From NCBI GenBank assembly GCA_020846875.1, contig JADLDB010000117.1:54080-118079 (forward strand): 64,000 nucleotides of DNA. The letters run 5' to 3'. The stretch comes from Myxococcales bacterium (lineage in GTDB: Bacteria; Myxococcota; Myxococcia; Myxococcales; Myxococcaceae). The notes beneath the pieces were generated by a model that did no database searches, was not told where the DNA came from, and saw nothing but the letters and a program-made list of their open reading frames with translations. Made by a program: the position numbers and the translations under genes. Every line of letters begins with the position of its first letter. Positions within the stretch are counted from its first letter, which is position 1. This document shows positions 46,685 to 54,767 of this stretch, one piece after another.

Positions 46685-47905
46685 ATGGAAAGCCCGAGTC
46701 CGGATTTCGCCCAGGTGGCGGTGGAGTACGTGAAGTCGCAGGGGGAGCCCCGGCCGGTGGCGATCGACGCCGCGCGCGATCGGCTGGTGGTGGGGCAGCC
46801 GCCCGGGCCGGTGAACTTCCTGTTCCTCGGGCACGCGCGCAAAGAGCTGCTCGAGGCGCCTCCCGGCGAGCGAGAGCGAGTGCTGGCCCGGCGCTTCTGG
46901 TCGTCCATCTCGGCGGGGGGCACGCCGGAGCCGAAGCGGGTCTTGAAGGGCATCCTCCCCAGGCTGCGCGATCGCGCGTGGTTCTCGGCGGTGCGGCGGC
47001 AGGCAGAGCTGGAGCTGGGCGCGGACGAGACGGCCATCGACGAGGTGATGCTGCCGCACAAGACGCTCAACGCCGAGTTGGCGGTGCACCTGGCCTACGA
47101 GCTGCCCACCAGCGTGATGGAGATTGGCCCCGATCGCCTCGAGGCCTGGGGCGTGCCCTTCGACGCGGCCTACCTGCAGGCCCAGGCCAACCTGAAGGCG
47201 CGCAGCACCCGGCCCTTCGACTCGCCTGCGCCGGGCCTGTACGTCTCGCCGTACCACGACGGGCTGGACGCCTCGCGCATGGTGGTGCCGGAGCTGTTCG
47301 AGGGGCTGGAGGTGAAGGGCAAGCCGGTGGTGCTGGCGCCCACGCACGACATCCTCTTCGTCACCGGCGACGAGGACGTGGAAGGCCTGACGCAGGCGGC
47401 GGCCTGGGCGGAGGAGGCGCTGCTGGAGCCGCGGGCGCACAGCGCGGTGGCCTTCCGGCTGGAGGGGGGTAGCTGGTCCCCGTGGATGCCCGAGAAGGCG
47501 CACCCCATGTACGGCAAGCTGAAGGTGCTGGCGCTGCAGACGCTGGCCAGCGCCTACGCGCGCCAGAAAGAGGTGCTGGAGTCGCTGCTGGAGGCCAACG
47601 GCCACGAGCTGTACGTGGGCACCTTGCGCGCCTTCCGCAGCCCGTCGGGCGAAGTCTTCACCGCCTGCGCGTGGACCGAGGGGGTGGAGGCCTTGCTGCC
47701 GAGGACGGATCGGATCGACTTCGTGCGCCTGGGGCCGGACGGGAGCGCCGCGGGCGGGAAGGTGTGGAGCACCACCTTCGAGCTGGCGCTTCAGACGGTG
47801 GGCGCGCTGATGGAGGCGAGCGGCGATCTTCCTCAGCGCTACCGGGTGCGCGGCTTCCCCGAGCCCGAGCAGTTGGAGGCGATGGCGCAGGCCGGCAAGC
47901 TGTGA
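46685..47905 (+). CDS. DUF1444-like protein
   Basis: This 406-aa cytoplasmic protein resembles the DUF1444 (YtpQ) family: a central segment ELPTSVMEIGPDRLEAWGVP, then a RPFDSPAPGLYVSPYHDGLD segment, and VVLAPTHDILFVTGDEDVEG. The function of the family is not known. The ATG at 46685 is used; an in-frame ATG at 46664 would add seven residues, and neither has a strong ribosome-binding site. It is divergent from the YceI gene. Confidence 0.7.
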   Translation: MESPSPDFAQVAVEYVKSQGEPRPVAIDAARDRLVVGQPPGPVNFLFLGHARKELLEAPPGERERVLARRFWSSISAGGTPEPKRVLKGILPRLRDRAWFSAVRRQAELELGADETAIDEVMLPHKTLNAELAVHLAYELPTSVMEIGPDRLEAWGVPFDAAYLQAQANLKARSTRPFDSPAPGLYVSPYHDGLDASRMVVPELFEGLEVKGKPVVLAPTHDILFVTGDEDVEGLTQAAAWAEEALLEPRAHSAVAFRLEGGSWSPWMPEKAHPMYGKLKVLALQTLASAYARQKEVLESLLEANGHELYVGTLRAFRSPSGEVFTACAWTEGVEALLPRTDRIDFVRLGPDGSAAGGKVWSTTFELALQTVGALMEASGDLPQRYRVRGFPEPEQLEAMAQAGKL

Positions 47906-47932
47906 CTCGCCGGCCTGTCGTGTCCTTCGAGG

Positions 47933-48346
47933 CTACTTCGCCTTCTTGGCGTCCTTCTTGGCGTCCTTCTTCGCGGGCGCGGCCTTGGCCGGCTTGAACT
48001 TCAGCACGAAGGCGGCGACGTCGCGGAGCTGGTCGTCCTTGAGCGAGCCGCTCCAGGCCACCATCAGCGGGGACTTGCCGACCGCGGCGCCGCCTTCCTT
48101 GATGATCTTATACGCGTACTCGTCGGTGAGGCGCTCGGCGTTGGCGGCGTCGGTGAAGTTGGTGGGCTTGGGGTTGAGGGCCGCGCCGGCGGGGCCGTTG
48201 CCGTCGCCCTTCTCGCCGTGGCACGACACGCACATCGTCTTGTAGGTGGCCTCGCCCTTGGCCGCGTCGCCCTTGAGCTCGAACTTGTCGGCGGCCAGCG
48301 CCGTGCCAGAGAGGAGGACTGCGCCCACCAGAAGTGCCTGCTTCAT
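47933..48346 (-). CDS. c-type cytochrome, class I
   Basis: This 137-aa exported protein has a signal peptide (LVGAVLLSGTALA), a single haem site (TMCVSCHGEKGDGNGPAG, C39-H43) and a downstream Met ligand candidate in GKSPLMVAWSG, so it is a class I cytochrome c like the caa3/cbb3-associated type. The C-terminus is a Lys/Ala/Pro tail (AKKDAKKDAKKAK) that may interact with acidic partners. A good AAGGAG lies upstream of the ATG at 48346. It may feed electrons to the peroxidase encoded nearby at 51586, which is inferred. Confidence 0.92.
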   Translation of the reverse strand: MKQALLVGAVLLSGTALAADKFELKGDAAKGEATYKTMCVSCHGEKGDGNGPAGAALNPKPTNFTDAANAERLTDEYAYKIIKEGGAAVGKSPLMVAWSGSLKDDQLRDVAAFVLKFKPAKAAPAKKDAKKDAKKAK

Positions 48347-48488
48347 CTCGAGTTGCTCCTTGTTGAGGGGTGAGAGACGTCGGTGTGAAAGCCGGCGTCA
48401 GAGACGCCGGGCCGGTGAGGGGATTCAGTCCCGCGGCCTGCGCGTGTCCTACACCTCCCGGCTCGAAGCGCAAGGGTCGACAGCAGCT

Positions 48489-49055
48489 TCAACTGGGCGC
48501 GGAGGTGAGCAGCGCCCGAAGGGCGTCGGCGGCGGCGTCCAGCGGAGGGGCGGCGCCTTCGGGGGTGGCGACCTCCGGGCCGGCCAGGCGGGTGCCGTCG
48601 ATGAGGTGGACTTCGAGCATGGACAGGGTGAGGGGCGGGTGGGCGCTGGTGTGCACCTTCACCTCGCGCACAAGGGCGGCGGGGCAGCGGTGGGGGCGGG
48701 CCTTCAAGTCGTGCAGGGCGCCGGTGGGGACGGGCCAGCCGGTGACGGCGTCGGGGGAGGCGTCCAGGGTGACGCCGAGGCGGGCGCGGCGGGCGCTGCG
48801 CAGGGCGGCGGGTACGGCCAGGAGGGCGACGACGAGGAGGAGGAAGGCGACGGGCCAGGTGACCAGCGCCATGCCGGGAGGGGTGGCGCCAGCGAGGGCG
48901 GCGGCGGCGGCGAGGGCGCCCAGGGCGAGGACGGCGGCGCTGCGGGCGCGGGTGGCGTCGCCGGTGGAGTCTTTACGGAGCAGCAGGCGTTGGCCGGGGG
49001 TGAAGGCCTCCACGCGCCACTCGGGTCCGAGGCTCTGTCCGGGGGCGAGGGGCAT
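48489..49055 (-). CDS. two-span membrane protein of unknown function
   Basis: This 188-aa protein starts MPLAPGQSLGPEWRVEAF at the ATG at 49055 and has two adjacent hydrophobic spans (ARSAAVLALGALAAAAALAG and VTWPVAFLLLVVALLAVPAA), then a soluble alpha/beta domain (LSMLEVHLIDGTRLAGPEV). The longer frame to 49127 overlaps the DUF1232 gene on the other strand. No family is recognised. Confidence 0.6.
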   Translation of the reverse strand: MPLAPGQSLGPEWRVEAFTPGQRLLLRKDSTGDATRARSAAVLALGALAAAAALAGATPPGMALVTWPVAFLLLVVALLAVPAALRSARRARLGVTLDASPDAVTGWPVPTGALHDLKARPHRCPAALVREVKVHTSAHPPLTLSMLEVHLIDGTRLAGPEVATPEGAAPPLDAAADALRALLTSAPS

Positions 49056-49125
49056 GCGGCGAGGGCAGTTACTCCGGCCGCGGGGCGATTGCGAAATCGA
49101 TTCGCCGGTGGGACGTTCTTCCTGC

Positions 49126-49368
49126 ATGAAGCTCGCGCAGGTGCGCCACTACCTGGGCAACCCGCAGGTGCCGCGGTGGCGGAAGCTGCTGGGGCTGTTG
49201 GCGGTGGCCTACGTGCTGCTGCCGATGGACGCGGTGCCGGACGTGGTGCCGATCTTCGGGTGGCTGGACGACGTGGGGGTGGTGGCGGCGGTGGCCACCT
49301 TCCTGGTGCGGGACATCAAGCGGCGCGGCGTGCCGGCGGAGCGTTCCCCGTCGGAGCGTTCCCCGTAG
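49126..49368 (+). CDS. DUF1232/YkvA-family membrane protein
   Basis: This 80-aa protein has the DUF1232 signature, a helix pair with KLLGLLAVAYVLLPMDAVPD, then VVPIFGWLDDVGVVAAVATF, including the conserved proline and aspartate turn (PMDAVPDVVP). The length and motif fit the YkvA family, whose role is not known. It starts at the ATG at 49126, divergent from the two-span membrane protein gene. Confidence 0.85.
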   Translation: MKLAQVRHYLGNPQVPRWRKLLGLLAVAYVLLPMDAVPDVVPIFGWLDDVGVVAAVATFLVRDIKRRGVPAERSPSERSP

Positions 49369-49651
49369 CGCGCGGCTTCAGCCCGGGCAGATTTCTTGAG
49401 TGGTGGCGGTGCTGTTTCCGGTCCGTTTCGCACCAGTCGACGCCCGACAGCCTCTGTGGGCGGGCGACATGGGACTGCAAGACGTGACGACGCGACAGGC
49501 AGGCAACTCGAGGGCGTTCGCTCCGTTGCGGACGATCGAGCTGGCTCGGCCGCCGCCAGCACCGACACCTCCTCCTGTGCCTCAACCCGGTCCGGCGCAG
49601 GCGTCCGAGCCCGAGCTGGCCCGCGCCAGCCCTTGAGGTCGCGACTGATGG
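49369..49651. other. spacer with one doubtful ORF
   Basis: A plus-strand GTG ORF at 49400-49636 reads with a Pro-rich end (PPPAPTPPPVPQPGPAQ) but no ribosome-binding site or family. I treat it as debris and see nothing else here. Confidence 0.35.
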
Positions 49652-49873
49652 CTACTCCTCTTCCTGTCGAGCCGCGACGACGGCGCGCTCCAGCTCGGCG
49701 ACCAGGTCGCGTGCGTTCGCTTCGAGGAACGCTCGCGTCTTCTCGACGTCGGCGCCGGCCTTGATCAGCTCGATCACGTCGGCCCGGTCCTTCGCCCGCG
49801 GAGACTTCAGCTTCAGAAGACGCTCAGGCAGCATGAGGAGAAGCCGCCGACGCTGCAGCGACGGCGGGATCAC
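49652..49873 (-). pseudogene. C-terminal remnant resembling a nucleotidyltransferase-type protein
   Basis: A 73-codon frame contains LPERLLKLKSPRAKDRADVI and ELIKAGADVEKTRAFLEA, an end seen in small nucleotidyltransferase-fold (AbiEii/MNT-like) proteins where the KDRADV helix is typical. Just upstream another frame reads HRLDVAWSL, which would fit the preceding part of such a protein, so a frameshift plus 5' deletion is likely. The family assignment is from memory of the motif and is tentative. Confidence 0.35.
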
Positions 49874-49924
49874 AGCGACCAGGCCACATCGAGGCGGTGC
49901 CGGTGCAACGAAGAGGGAGCTCCC

Positions 49925-51589
49925 CTATGGCTGCGCGCGGTACACGTCCACGCCGTCCACCACCGTCACCTGCACCTTCGCGTTGAGGAGCTGGTCGGGT
50001 GGATCGGCGATCGGATCGAGCGGCAGCACCACGAAGTCCGCGTCGAAGCCCGTCTTCAGCATGCCCCGCCGCCCTTCGGAGAAGGACGCGTACGCCGCGC
50101 CGGTGGTGAAGCCGGCCAGCGCCTCCTCGCCGGACAGCTTCTGCTCCGGCAGCCACCCGCCCGACGGCTGGCTCGCGTGATCCTGCCGGGTGCGCGCCGC
50201 GTACAGCCCCCAGAGCGGATTCGGATCCTCCACCGGGAAGTCCGAGCCGAAGGCCACCTTCCCGCCGGCGCTCATCACCGCCTTCCACGCGTAGGCCAGC
50301 TTCACGCGCTCCGGGCCCAGCCGCGCCTCCGCCCACGGCATGTCGCTGGTGGCGTGCGTGGGCTGGAAGCTGGCGATGAGGCCGTCTTTCCCCAGCCGCG
50401 CCACGTCGTCCGCGGTCAGCACCTGCGCGTGCTCCACCCGGTGGCGGCCGCCCGGCTTCGCCTTCTCCAGCGCCTCCAGCGCGTCGATGGTGAGCGTGTT
50501 GGCGCGATCGCCGATGGCGTGCACCGCCACCTGGAAGCCGCGCTCCGAGAAGGCCTTTGCCTTCGCCGCCAGCGCGTCGGGCTCCAGCAGCAACAGGCCG
50601 CTCTGCGCGGGCTCGTCCGAGTACGGCTGGTGCAGCGCCGCGCCCCGGCTCCCCAGCGCGCCGTCGAGGAGGAGCTTCACCGCCCGCATCTCCAGCCGCT
50701 GCCCCTTGAACAGCCCCAGCCCGAGGAACTCGTCCGCCTGCGGTCCCTGGCCGTCGGCCATCGCGTACACCCGCACCGGCAGCACTCCGCCCATGTCCCA
50801 CTGCTGCAGTTGGCGGAAGGTCTCCAGGTCCATTCCCGCGTCGTGGACCGCAGTGAGGCCCAGCCGCGCGCAGGTCTCCAGCGCCAGCTTGAGGCGCTTC
50901 TGCTGCGCCTGTTTGGTGGGCGCCGGTACCTTCGCGGCCACCAGGTCCATCGCGTTGTCGATGAGGATGCCGGTCGGCTCGCCCTTCTCGTCGCGGAGGA
51001 TGCGGCCGCCCGGAGGATCCTGCGTGGACCTCGTGATGCCCGCCAGCGCCAGCGCCTTCGAGCTCACCCACGCCGCGTGCCCGTCCACGCGCGTCAGGTA
51101 CACGGGTTGGCCGGCGAAGGCCGAGTCCAGGGTGGCGCGCGAGGGCCACTGCTGGCCGGCCCAGTCGTTTTGATCCCACCCGCGCCCCACCACCCACTCG
51201 CCCTGCAGGGTGCTCTCGCCGGCGCGCTTGACCCGGGCGATCGCGTCCGCCTCGCTCTTCGCGGCGGACAGGCTGGCCAGCGCCAGGGATCGTCCCAGCG
51301 ACGCGAGGTGCGCGTGCGCGTCCACCAGGCCGGGCACGATGATGGAGTCGGGGAAGTCCTCCACCGAGGCGCCGCCGCCCGCCACGTCCAGCGCGTCTTC
51401 CCGGCTGCCCACGTAGATGATGGTGCCGCCCTTCATCACCAGGGCCTGCGCGGTGGGCTGGCCGGGGTTGAGCGTGTGGATCCGCCTCGCCGTGAAGACG
51501 ACCGTGTGGGGTTCACCGGGCATGGACTTGGGACAGGCCGTGAGGGTCAGCGCCGCGAGGGCGGAGGTGAAGAGGCCAGTCCGGGTCAA
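49925..51589 (-). CDS. YtcJ-like amidohydrolase, lipoprotein
   Basis: This 554-aa metal-dependent hydrolase has a lipoprotein signal (SALAALTLTAC). The metal ligands and fold marks of the amidohydrolase superfamily are present: the HxH site in VPGLVDAHAHLASLG, a GEWVVGRGWDQNDW segment typical of the YtcJ branch, GFQVAVHAIGDRANTLTIDA, and the C-terminal Asp in VAFGSDFPVEDPNPLWG. Substrates of YtcJ-type enzymes are varied. The start is the TTG at 51589, which overlaps the peroxidase stop as TTGA. The unusual start is supported by the signal peptide that follows at once. A longer frame runs far upstream but is a shadow. Confidence 0.82.
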   Translation of the reverse strand: MTRTGLFTSALAALTLTACPKSMPGEPHTVVFTARRIHTLNPGQPTAQALVMKGGTIIYVGSREDALDVAGGGASVEDFPDSIIVPGLVDAHAHLASLGRSLALASLSAAKSEADAIARVKRAGESTLQGEWVVGRGWDQNDWAGQQWPSRATLDSAFAGQPVYLTRVDGHAAWVSSKALALAGITRSTQDPPGGRILRDEKGEPTGILIDNAMDLVAAKVPAPTKQAQQKRLKLALETCARLGLTAVHDAGMDLETFRQLQQWDMGGVLPVRVYAMADGQGPQADEFLGLGLFKGQRLEMRAVKLLLDGALGSRGAALHQPYSDEPAQSGLLLLEPDALAAKAKAFSERGFQVAVHAIGDRANTLTIDALEALEKAKPGGRHRVEHAQVLTADDVARLGKDGLIASFQPTHATSDMPWAEARLGPERVKLAYAWKAVMSAGGKVAFGSDFPVEDPNPLWGLYAARTRQDHASQPSGGWLPEQKLSGEEALAGFTTGAAYASFSEGRRGMLKTGFDADFVVLPLDPIADPPDQLLNAKVQVTVVDGVDVYRAQP

Positions 51590-52635
51590 GGCAACTCCGG
51601 AGCGGCGGTGTACGTAGACTCGCCCGTCAGCGCCTCGAGGAAGGCCTTGAGCGCCGCCGCGTCCTTCTTGGAGAGCTTCTGCGCCTTGAACTTCTTGTCG
51701 AGGTGGGGATTCTTGTTGCCTCCCTTGGCCATCAAGGCGATGGCCTCGTCGAGGGTGGCCGTCTTCCCGTCGTGGAAGTAGGGGGCGGTGAGGGCGACGT
51801 TGCGCAGGCCAGGCGTCTTGAAGCGGCCCGTGTCGGCGTCGTCCTTCGTGGCGTCCTTGCGGCCGGGATCTTCGCCGATGCCTGCGTTGTGGAAGTCGAA
51901 GTCGGAGAAGAGCGGCGGCGCGTGGCACTGGGCGCAGCCCAGCTTCGCGAAGAGCTTCTCGCCGGCCTGTGCGTCCTTCGAGAGCGCCGCCTTGTCGCCG
52001 GCCTGCGCCTTGTCCCACGCCGAGTTTCCGCTCTTGAGGGCCCGCAGCCAGGCGGCGAGCGCCTTCGGCACGTTGTCCGCCGAGGCGTCTTCCTTGAAGG
52101 CGCGCTGGAAGAGGGCCTTGTACGCGGGCACCTGGTTGAGCGCCTCGGCCACGGCCTTTGGGTCGGCGCCCAGCTGGCCGGTCCAGGCTGCCTGGGACAC
52201 GGCCTCGAGGGTGGGCTTGCGGCCGTCCCAATAGAAAGAGGAGTGGTAGCCCAGGTTCAGCATGCTGGGCGCGTTGCGGGCATTCATCGCGCCGCCCACC
52301 TTGGTGTCGGTCGAGGCGCCGGAGGTGTAGGCCTTCTCGATGTGGTGGCAGCTCTCGCAGGACTGGCTGCCGTCCTTGGAGAGGCGCTTGTCGAAGAAGA
52401 GCTTGTGGCCGAGGTCCGCCTTCTCGGGGGTGGTGGGGTTGTCTTCGGGGTCCTTCACCTCGGCCAGGCCCAGAGGCGGGGCGGGCAGGGCGGGTGCGTC
52501 CTTGAGCTCGACCTTTGGAGGCGGGGGCGGGGCGGCGGGTTTGGCGGGGGGAGGAGGCGGGGGCGGAGGCGCGGCTTCTTTGCAGGAGGAGAAGGCGAGG
52601 ACGGCGGACACAGCCAGCGTCTTGGGCCAGTTCAT
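51586..52635 (-). CDS. di-haem cytochrome c peroxidase lipoprotein
   Basis: This 349-aa periplasmic enzyme reduces hydrogen peroxide with electrons from a c-type cytochrome. The lipobox (AVLAFSSC) is followed by an Ala/Pro-rich linker. The two haem sites are CESCH (93-97) and CAQCH (234-238). The electron-transfer domain carries LGHKLFFDKRLSKDGSQSC, and the YFHDGKTATLDEAIALM end matches the CcpA/MauG family. The usual first-haem distal Met and His environment is plausible but was not checked by alignment. It is coupled to the YtcJ gene by TTGA and starts at the ATG at 52635. Confidence 0.93.
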   Translation of the reverse strand: MNWPKTLAVSAVLAFSSCKEAAPPPPPPPPAKPAAPPPPPKVELKDAPALPAPPLGLAEVKDPEDNPTTPEKADLGHKLFFDKRLSKDGSQSCESCHHIEKAYTSGASTDTKVGGAMNARNAPSMLNLGYHSSFYWDGRKPTLEAVSQAAWTGQLGADPKAVAEALNQVPAYKALFQRAFKEDASADNVPKALAAWLRALKSGNSAWDKAQAGDKAALSKDAQAGEKLFAKLGCAQCHAPPLFSDFDFHNAGIGEDPGRKDATKDDADTGRFKTPGLRNVALTAPYFHDGKTATLDEAIALMAKGGNKNPHLDKKFKAQKLSKKDAAALKAFLEALTGESTYTAAPELP

Positions 52636-52771
52636 GGTTGCTTACTGCCCCAGCGCCTGTCGGATCGCAGCGAAAAAAAGGCCGCGCCCGGGCCGACGCG
52701 TGAAAACGCGCAGCGTCTCCCCCCGCGGGAAAGGCTGCACGCCCAGCGTGAGGCTTCGGGGCGGCCTTCAA

Positions 52772-52792
52772 CTCCCGGAGGCTTTCCGGGAG
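52772..52792. terminator. hairpin downstream of the barrel gene
   Basis: CTCCCGGA-GGCTT-TCCGGGAG forms a perfect 8-bp stem with a 5-nt loop, 76 bp after the stop of the beta-barrel gene. No strong T tract follows on either strand, so it may be a terminator or a 5' leader structure of the peroxidase transcript. Confidence 0.35.
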
Positions 52793-52867
52793 ACACCGTA
52801 CAGCGTGTGCAGGGGGGAATGTTGCTGCGGTGGCGACGGGCCCGTCCTTGATCCCGGCCAAGGGACT

Positions 52868-53590
52868 TCAGAAGGAGAAGCCGGCGGAGAGGGTGAAGCG
52901 TTGTTCGCCGAGGGGCACCAGCTCGGCGGAGAGGTCGAAGCCGGCGGGGAGGCCCAGCACGGCGCCGAGGCCCACCTGGTAGTGGTAGAGGTCTGTGCCC
53001 GTTTTTCCGCCGTACATGACGGGGCCGCCGAAGACGCGGGCCACGACGTACGGGGTGACGCGCTCGAGGAAGGTGTAGCCCACCACCGCGGCGAGGCGGG
53101 CGTCGACGGCCACGTAAGCCGACTGGGGAGCGGACAGGCCGCTCACCGAGAGGGACAGGGCGAGCTGGAGGAAGGGTGAGTAGGTGCCCTGGTCCAGCGC
53201 GAGGAAGGAGCCGGCCACGCTGCCGACGGCGCCCGGGCCGGACTGCTCTGCGCCCAGGCGCCCGCCGAAGATGCCGCCCGCGGCGCCCACCAGCGTCCAC
53301 CGCTGGGCGAGGTGCCACTCGAAGGACGCGCTGGCGGCGAGTTGCTCGAGGGGCAGCTCTTCACCTCCGGAAAAGACGAGGGTGGTCTTGAAGCCGGCGA
53401 AGCTGGCAGCGACGCGGAAGCGGGGGCCGGAGTCGGCGGGAGCGCCGGCGGTGGAGTGAGGGTGGCCCTGGCAGCGCTGAGCGAGGCCCGTCGGACCGAC
53501 GGGCGGAGAGATGCCTCAGGCTCTGGCTTCGCGAGGGACGAGAGCGACGGCAGAGATGGCGAGGGCAGCGGCGACGGGGAACCAGCGCAT
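52868..53590 (-). pseudogene. outer-membrane barrel gene with in-frame stop after the signal peptide
   Basis: The reading from the ATG at 53590 starts MRWFPVAAALAISAVALVPREARA, a good signal peptide. A TGA at 53516-53518 follows at codon 25, and then the same frame continues as a barrel protein: FRVAASFAGFKTTLVFSGGE, ASFEWHLAQRWTLVGAAGG, down to RFTLSAGFSF at the stop near 52868. The coding quality continues on both sides of the TGA in the same frame. The only complete ORF inside it starts at a GTG at 53290 and lacks the first strands. So this is a one-nonsense-codon pseudogene, a sequencing error, or stop readthrough. Confidence 0.6.
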
Positions 53591-53775
53591 GGCCTCTCTC
53601 CTAGCGCCGCAGGGGCGTCCACGCCACGGCGCTGCGCGTCCGCCGGCGCGCGCGGCTTCTTGAGGCAGAAGGCAGAGAAAGAAGCGGTCCGGTCAGGGTC
53701 TCGAGCCGGGCGAGGTAGGAGGCGGCTGACAGGAGGGTCACCGGCGGGAGGGCGGAGCGGTCGAGGGGGCCTCTA

Positions 53776-54011
53776 GAGACGTACACGTGGTCCACCTCGC
53801 TGCCCTCCCAGTCCTTCAACCGCTACGCGTACGTGCACAACGACCCGATGCACTTCGTCGACCCCACCGGATTTGAAGGGGAAGGAACCTGGACTGGGGG
53901 TGGACTGTCCGGACTTGGCTCGATGGGTGTGATGCTTGCCATGGCGGACGCCGCGTCGAGGGCGTTCAGACACAGGGGGCGTTTCGCGTGGGCCCGGCCT
54001 TCAAGAATGGG
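53776..54011 (+). pseudogene. RHS-family C-terminal remnant
   Basis: The plus-strand reading LPSQSFNRYAYVHNDPMHFV then DPTGFE is the end of the RHS core domain (usual form RYxYVxNxPxxxxDPxG). It is followed by a short variable tail (GLGSMGVMLAMADAASRAF). Everything upstream of about 53776 is not RHS, so the large toxin or wall-protein gene has been cut away. It lies right against the first tRNA-Pro fragment, suggesting loss during insertion or excision events. Confidence 0.65.
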
Positions 54012-54056
<45 letters not shown>

Positions 54057-54060
54057 TGCC

Positions 54061-54075
54061 GGTTGGCGTCCAACC
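54061..54075. repeat. 15-bp inverted repeat beside the tRNA scar
   Basis: GGTTGG-CGT-CCAACC is a perfect 6-bp dyad that touches the tRNA-Pro fragment. Such dyads flank recombinase core sites, but no integrase is nearby to confirm it. Confidence 0.45.
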
Positions 54076-54169
54076 AGTATCAGGCGGTCACAGGCGGTTC
54101 GTTTAGCTCTGAGAACCGGGGCCACCGATTCCAGCCCGTCGCAGCCTTCATCAACCGGCACCACGCCTT

Positions 54170-54188
54170 GAGCTACTACTGGGCTACT
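54170..54188. repeat. 19-bp direct repeat, copy 1
   Basis: gagctactactgggctact recurs exactly at 57072-57090 and imperfectly (15 of 16) at 59229-59244. Copies 1 and 2 sit just inside the two tRNA-Pro fragments. Confidence 0.7.
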
Positions 54189-54765
54189 ACGCAAGACCGA
54201 CCGAATCGAGGTCAGGCCCAAAGAGCGGCAGCTCGTTTCTAGGCGGGGCTGGCGTCTCGCCCCGGATGCGCTTCTCGATGTCGGCTCGGGCATCGGCATC
54301 AGCAAGCCCAAGAAGACGTCGCCAGTCCTCCTGGCCTCGAACCTGGAGAAACCCACGCTGCGACTGGACGTAGACCAGCGAGGTCTTCTGGGTCTGCATC
54401 AGCCGCCAAACGTTGAGCATCGTGCCAACGCTCTCGCCGTCCCAGAGCATGAAGCCGACGGTGGCCTCCTTGGCCATCGCCTGGTCCTTGGCGGCGTAGA
54501 ACTCGAAGGTGCCCTGCCTGGCTTTGGTGGTGACGTGGCGGCAGGTCCAGTGTCCGAGGTTGTTCCGTGGGCTGCTACCCGAGCAGAAGACCTCCACCTG
54601 CTCGTACGCCTGGTCGGCGAGGTACTTCTGGAACGCCTTGTCGGCCCCGTTGGCGTCGCCCACGACAACGCGGAACCCCTGCTGAACGATGCGGCCCAGC
54701 CGCACCTGGACCTCGTCGGTCAGCTTCGAAATGTGGCGGGATCCGCCAAGCACCACGCACGTCAT
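54187..54765 (-). CDS. SLOG/YspA-like nucleotide-binding protein
   Basis: This 192-aa cytoplasmic protein looks like a SLOG-superfamily Rossmann protein close to the YspA/YpsA-like group. It has a CVVLGGSRHISKL first strand and loop (residues 3-15), the GDANGADKAFQKYL motif (36-49) typical of these proteins, and a second glycine-rich motif (MLWDGESVGTMLNVWRLM, about 116-133). SLOG domains bind nucleotides or their derivatives and often act as sensors or enzymes in conflict systems. It is the last gene of the island operon, 2 bp after the phosphoribosyltransferase. The C-terminal tail (LPLFGPDLDSVGLA) may be a partner-binding part. The function is inferred. Confidence 0.75.
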   Translation of the reverse strand: MTCVVLGGSRHISKLTDEVQVRLGRIVQQGFRVVVGDANGADKAFQKYLADQAYEQVEVFCSGSSPRNNLGHWTCRHVTTKARQGTFEFYAAKDQAMAKEATVGFMLWDGESVGTMLNVWRLMQTQKTSLVYVQSQRGFLQVRGQEDWRRLLGLADADARADIEKRIRGETPAPPRNELPLFGPDLDSVGLA

Positions 54766-54767
54766 CG

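Noticed and set aside
49400..49636. 78-codon plus-strand ORF with a Pro-rich end
   Set aside because: There is no ribosome-binding site, no domain and poor coding character, so it is not listed as a gene.
53601..53819. 72-codon minus-strand ORF opposite the RHS scrap
   Set aside because: No start signal, no family, and its codon bias is worse than that of the RHS reading on the other strand.
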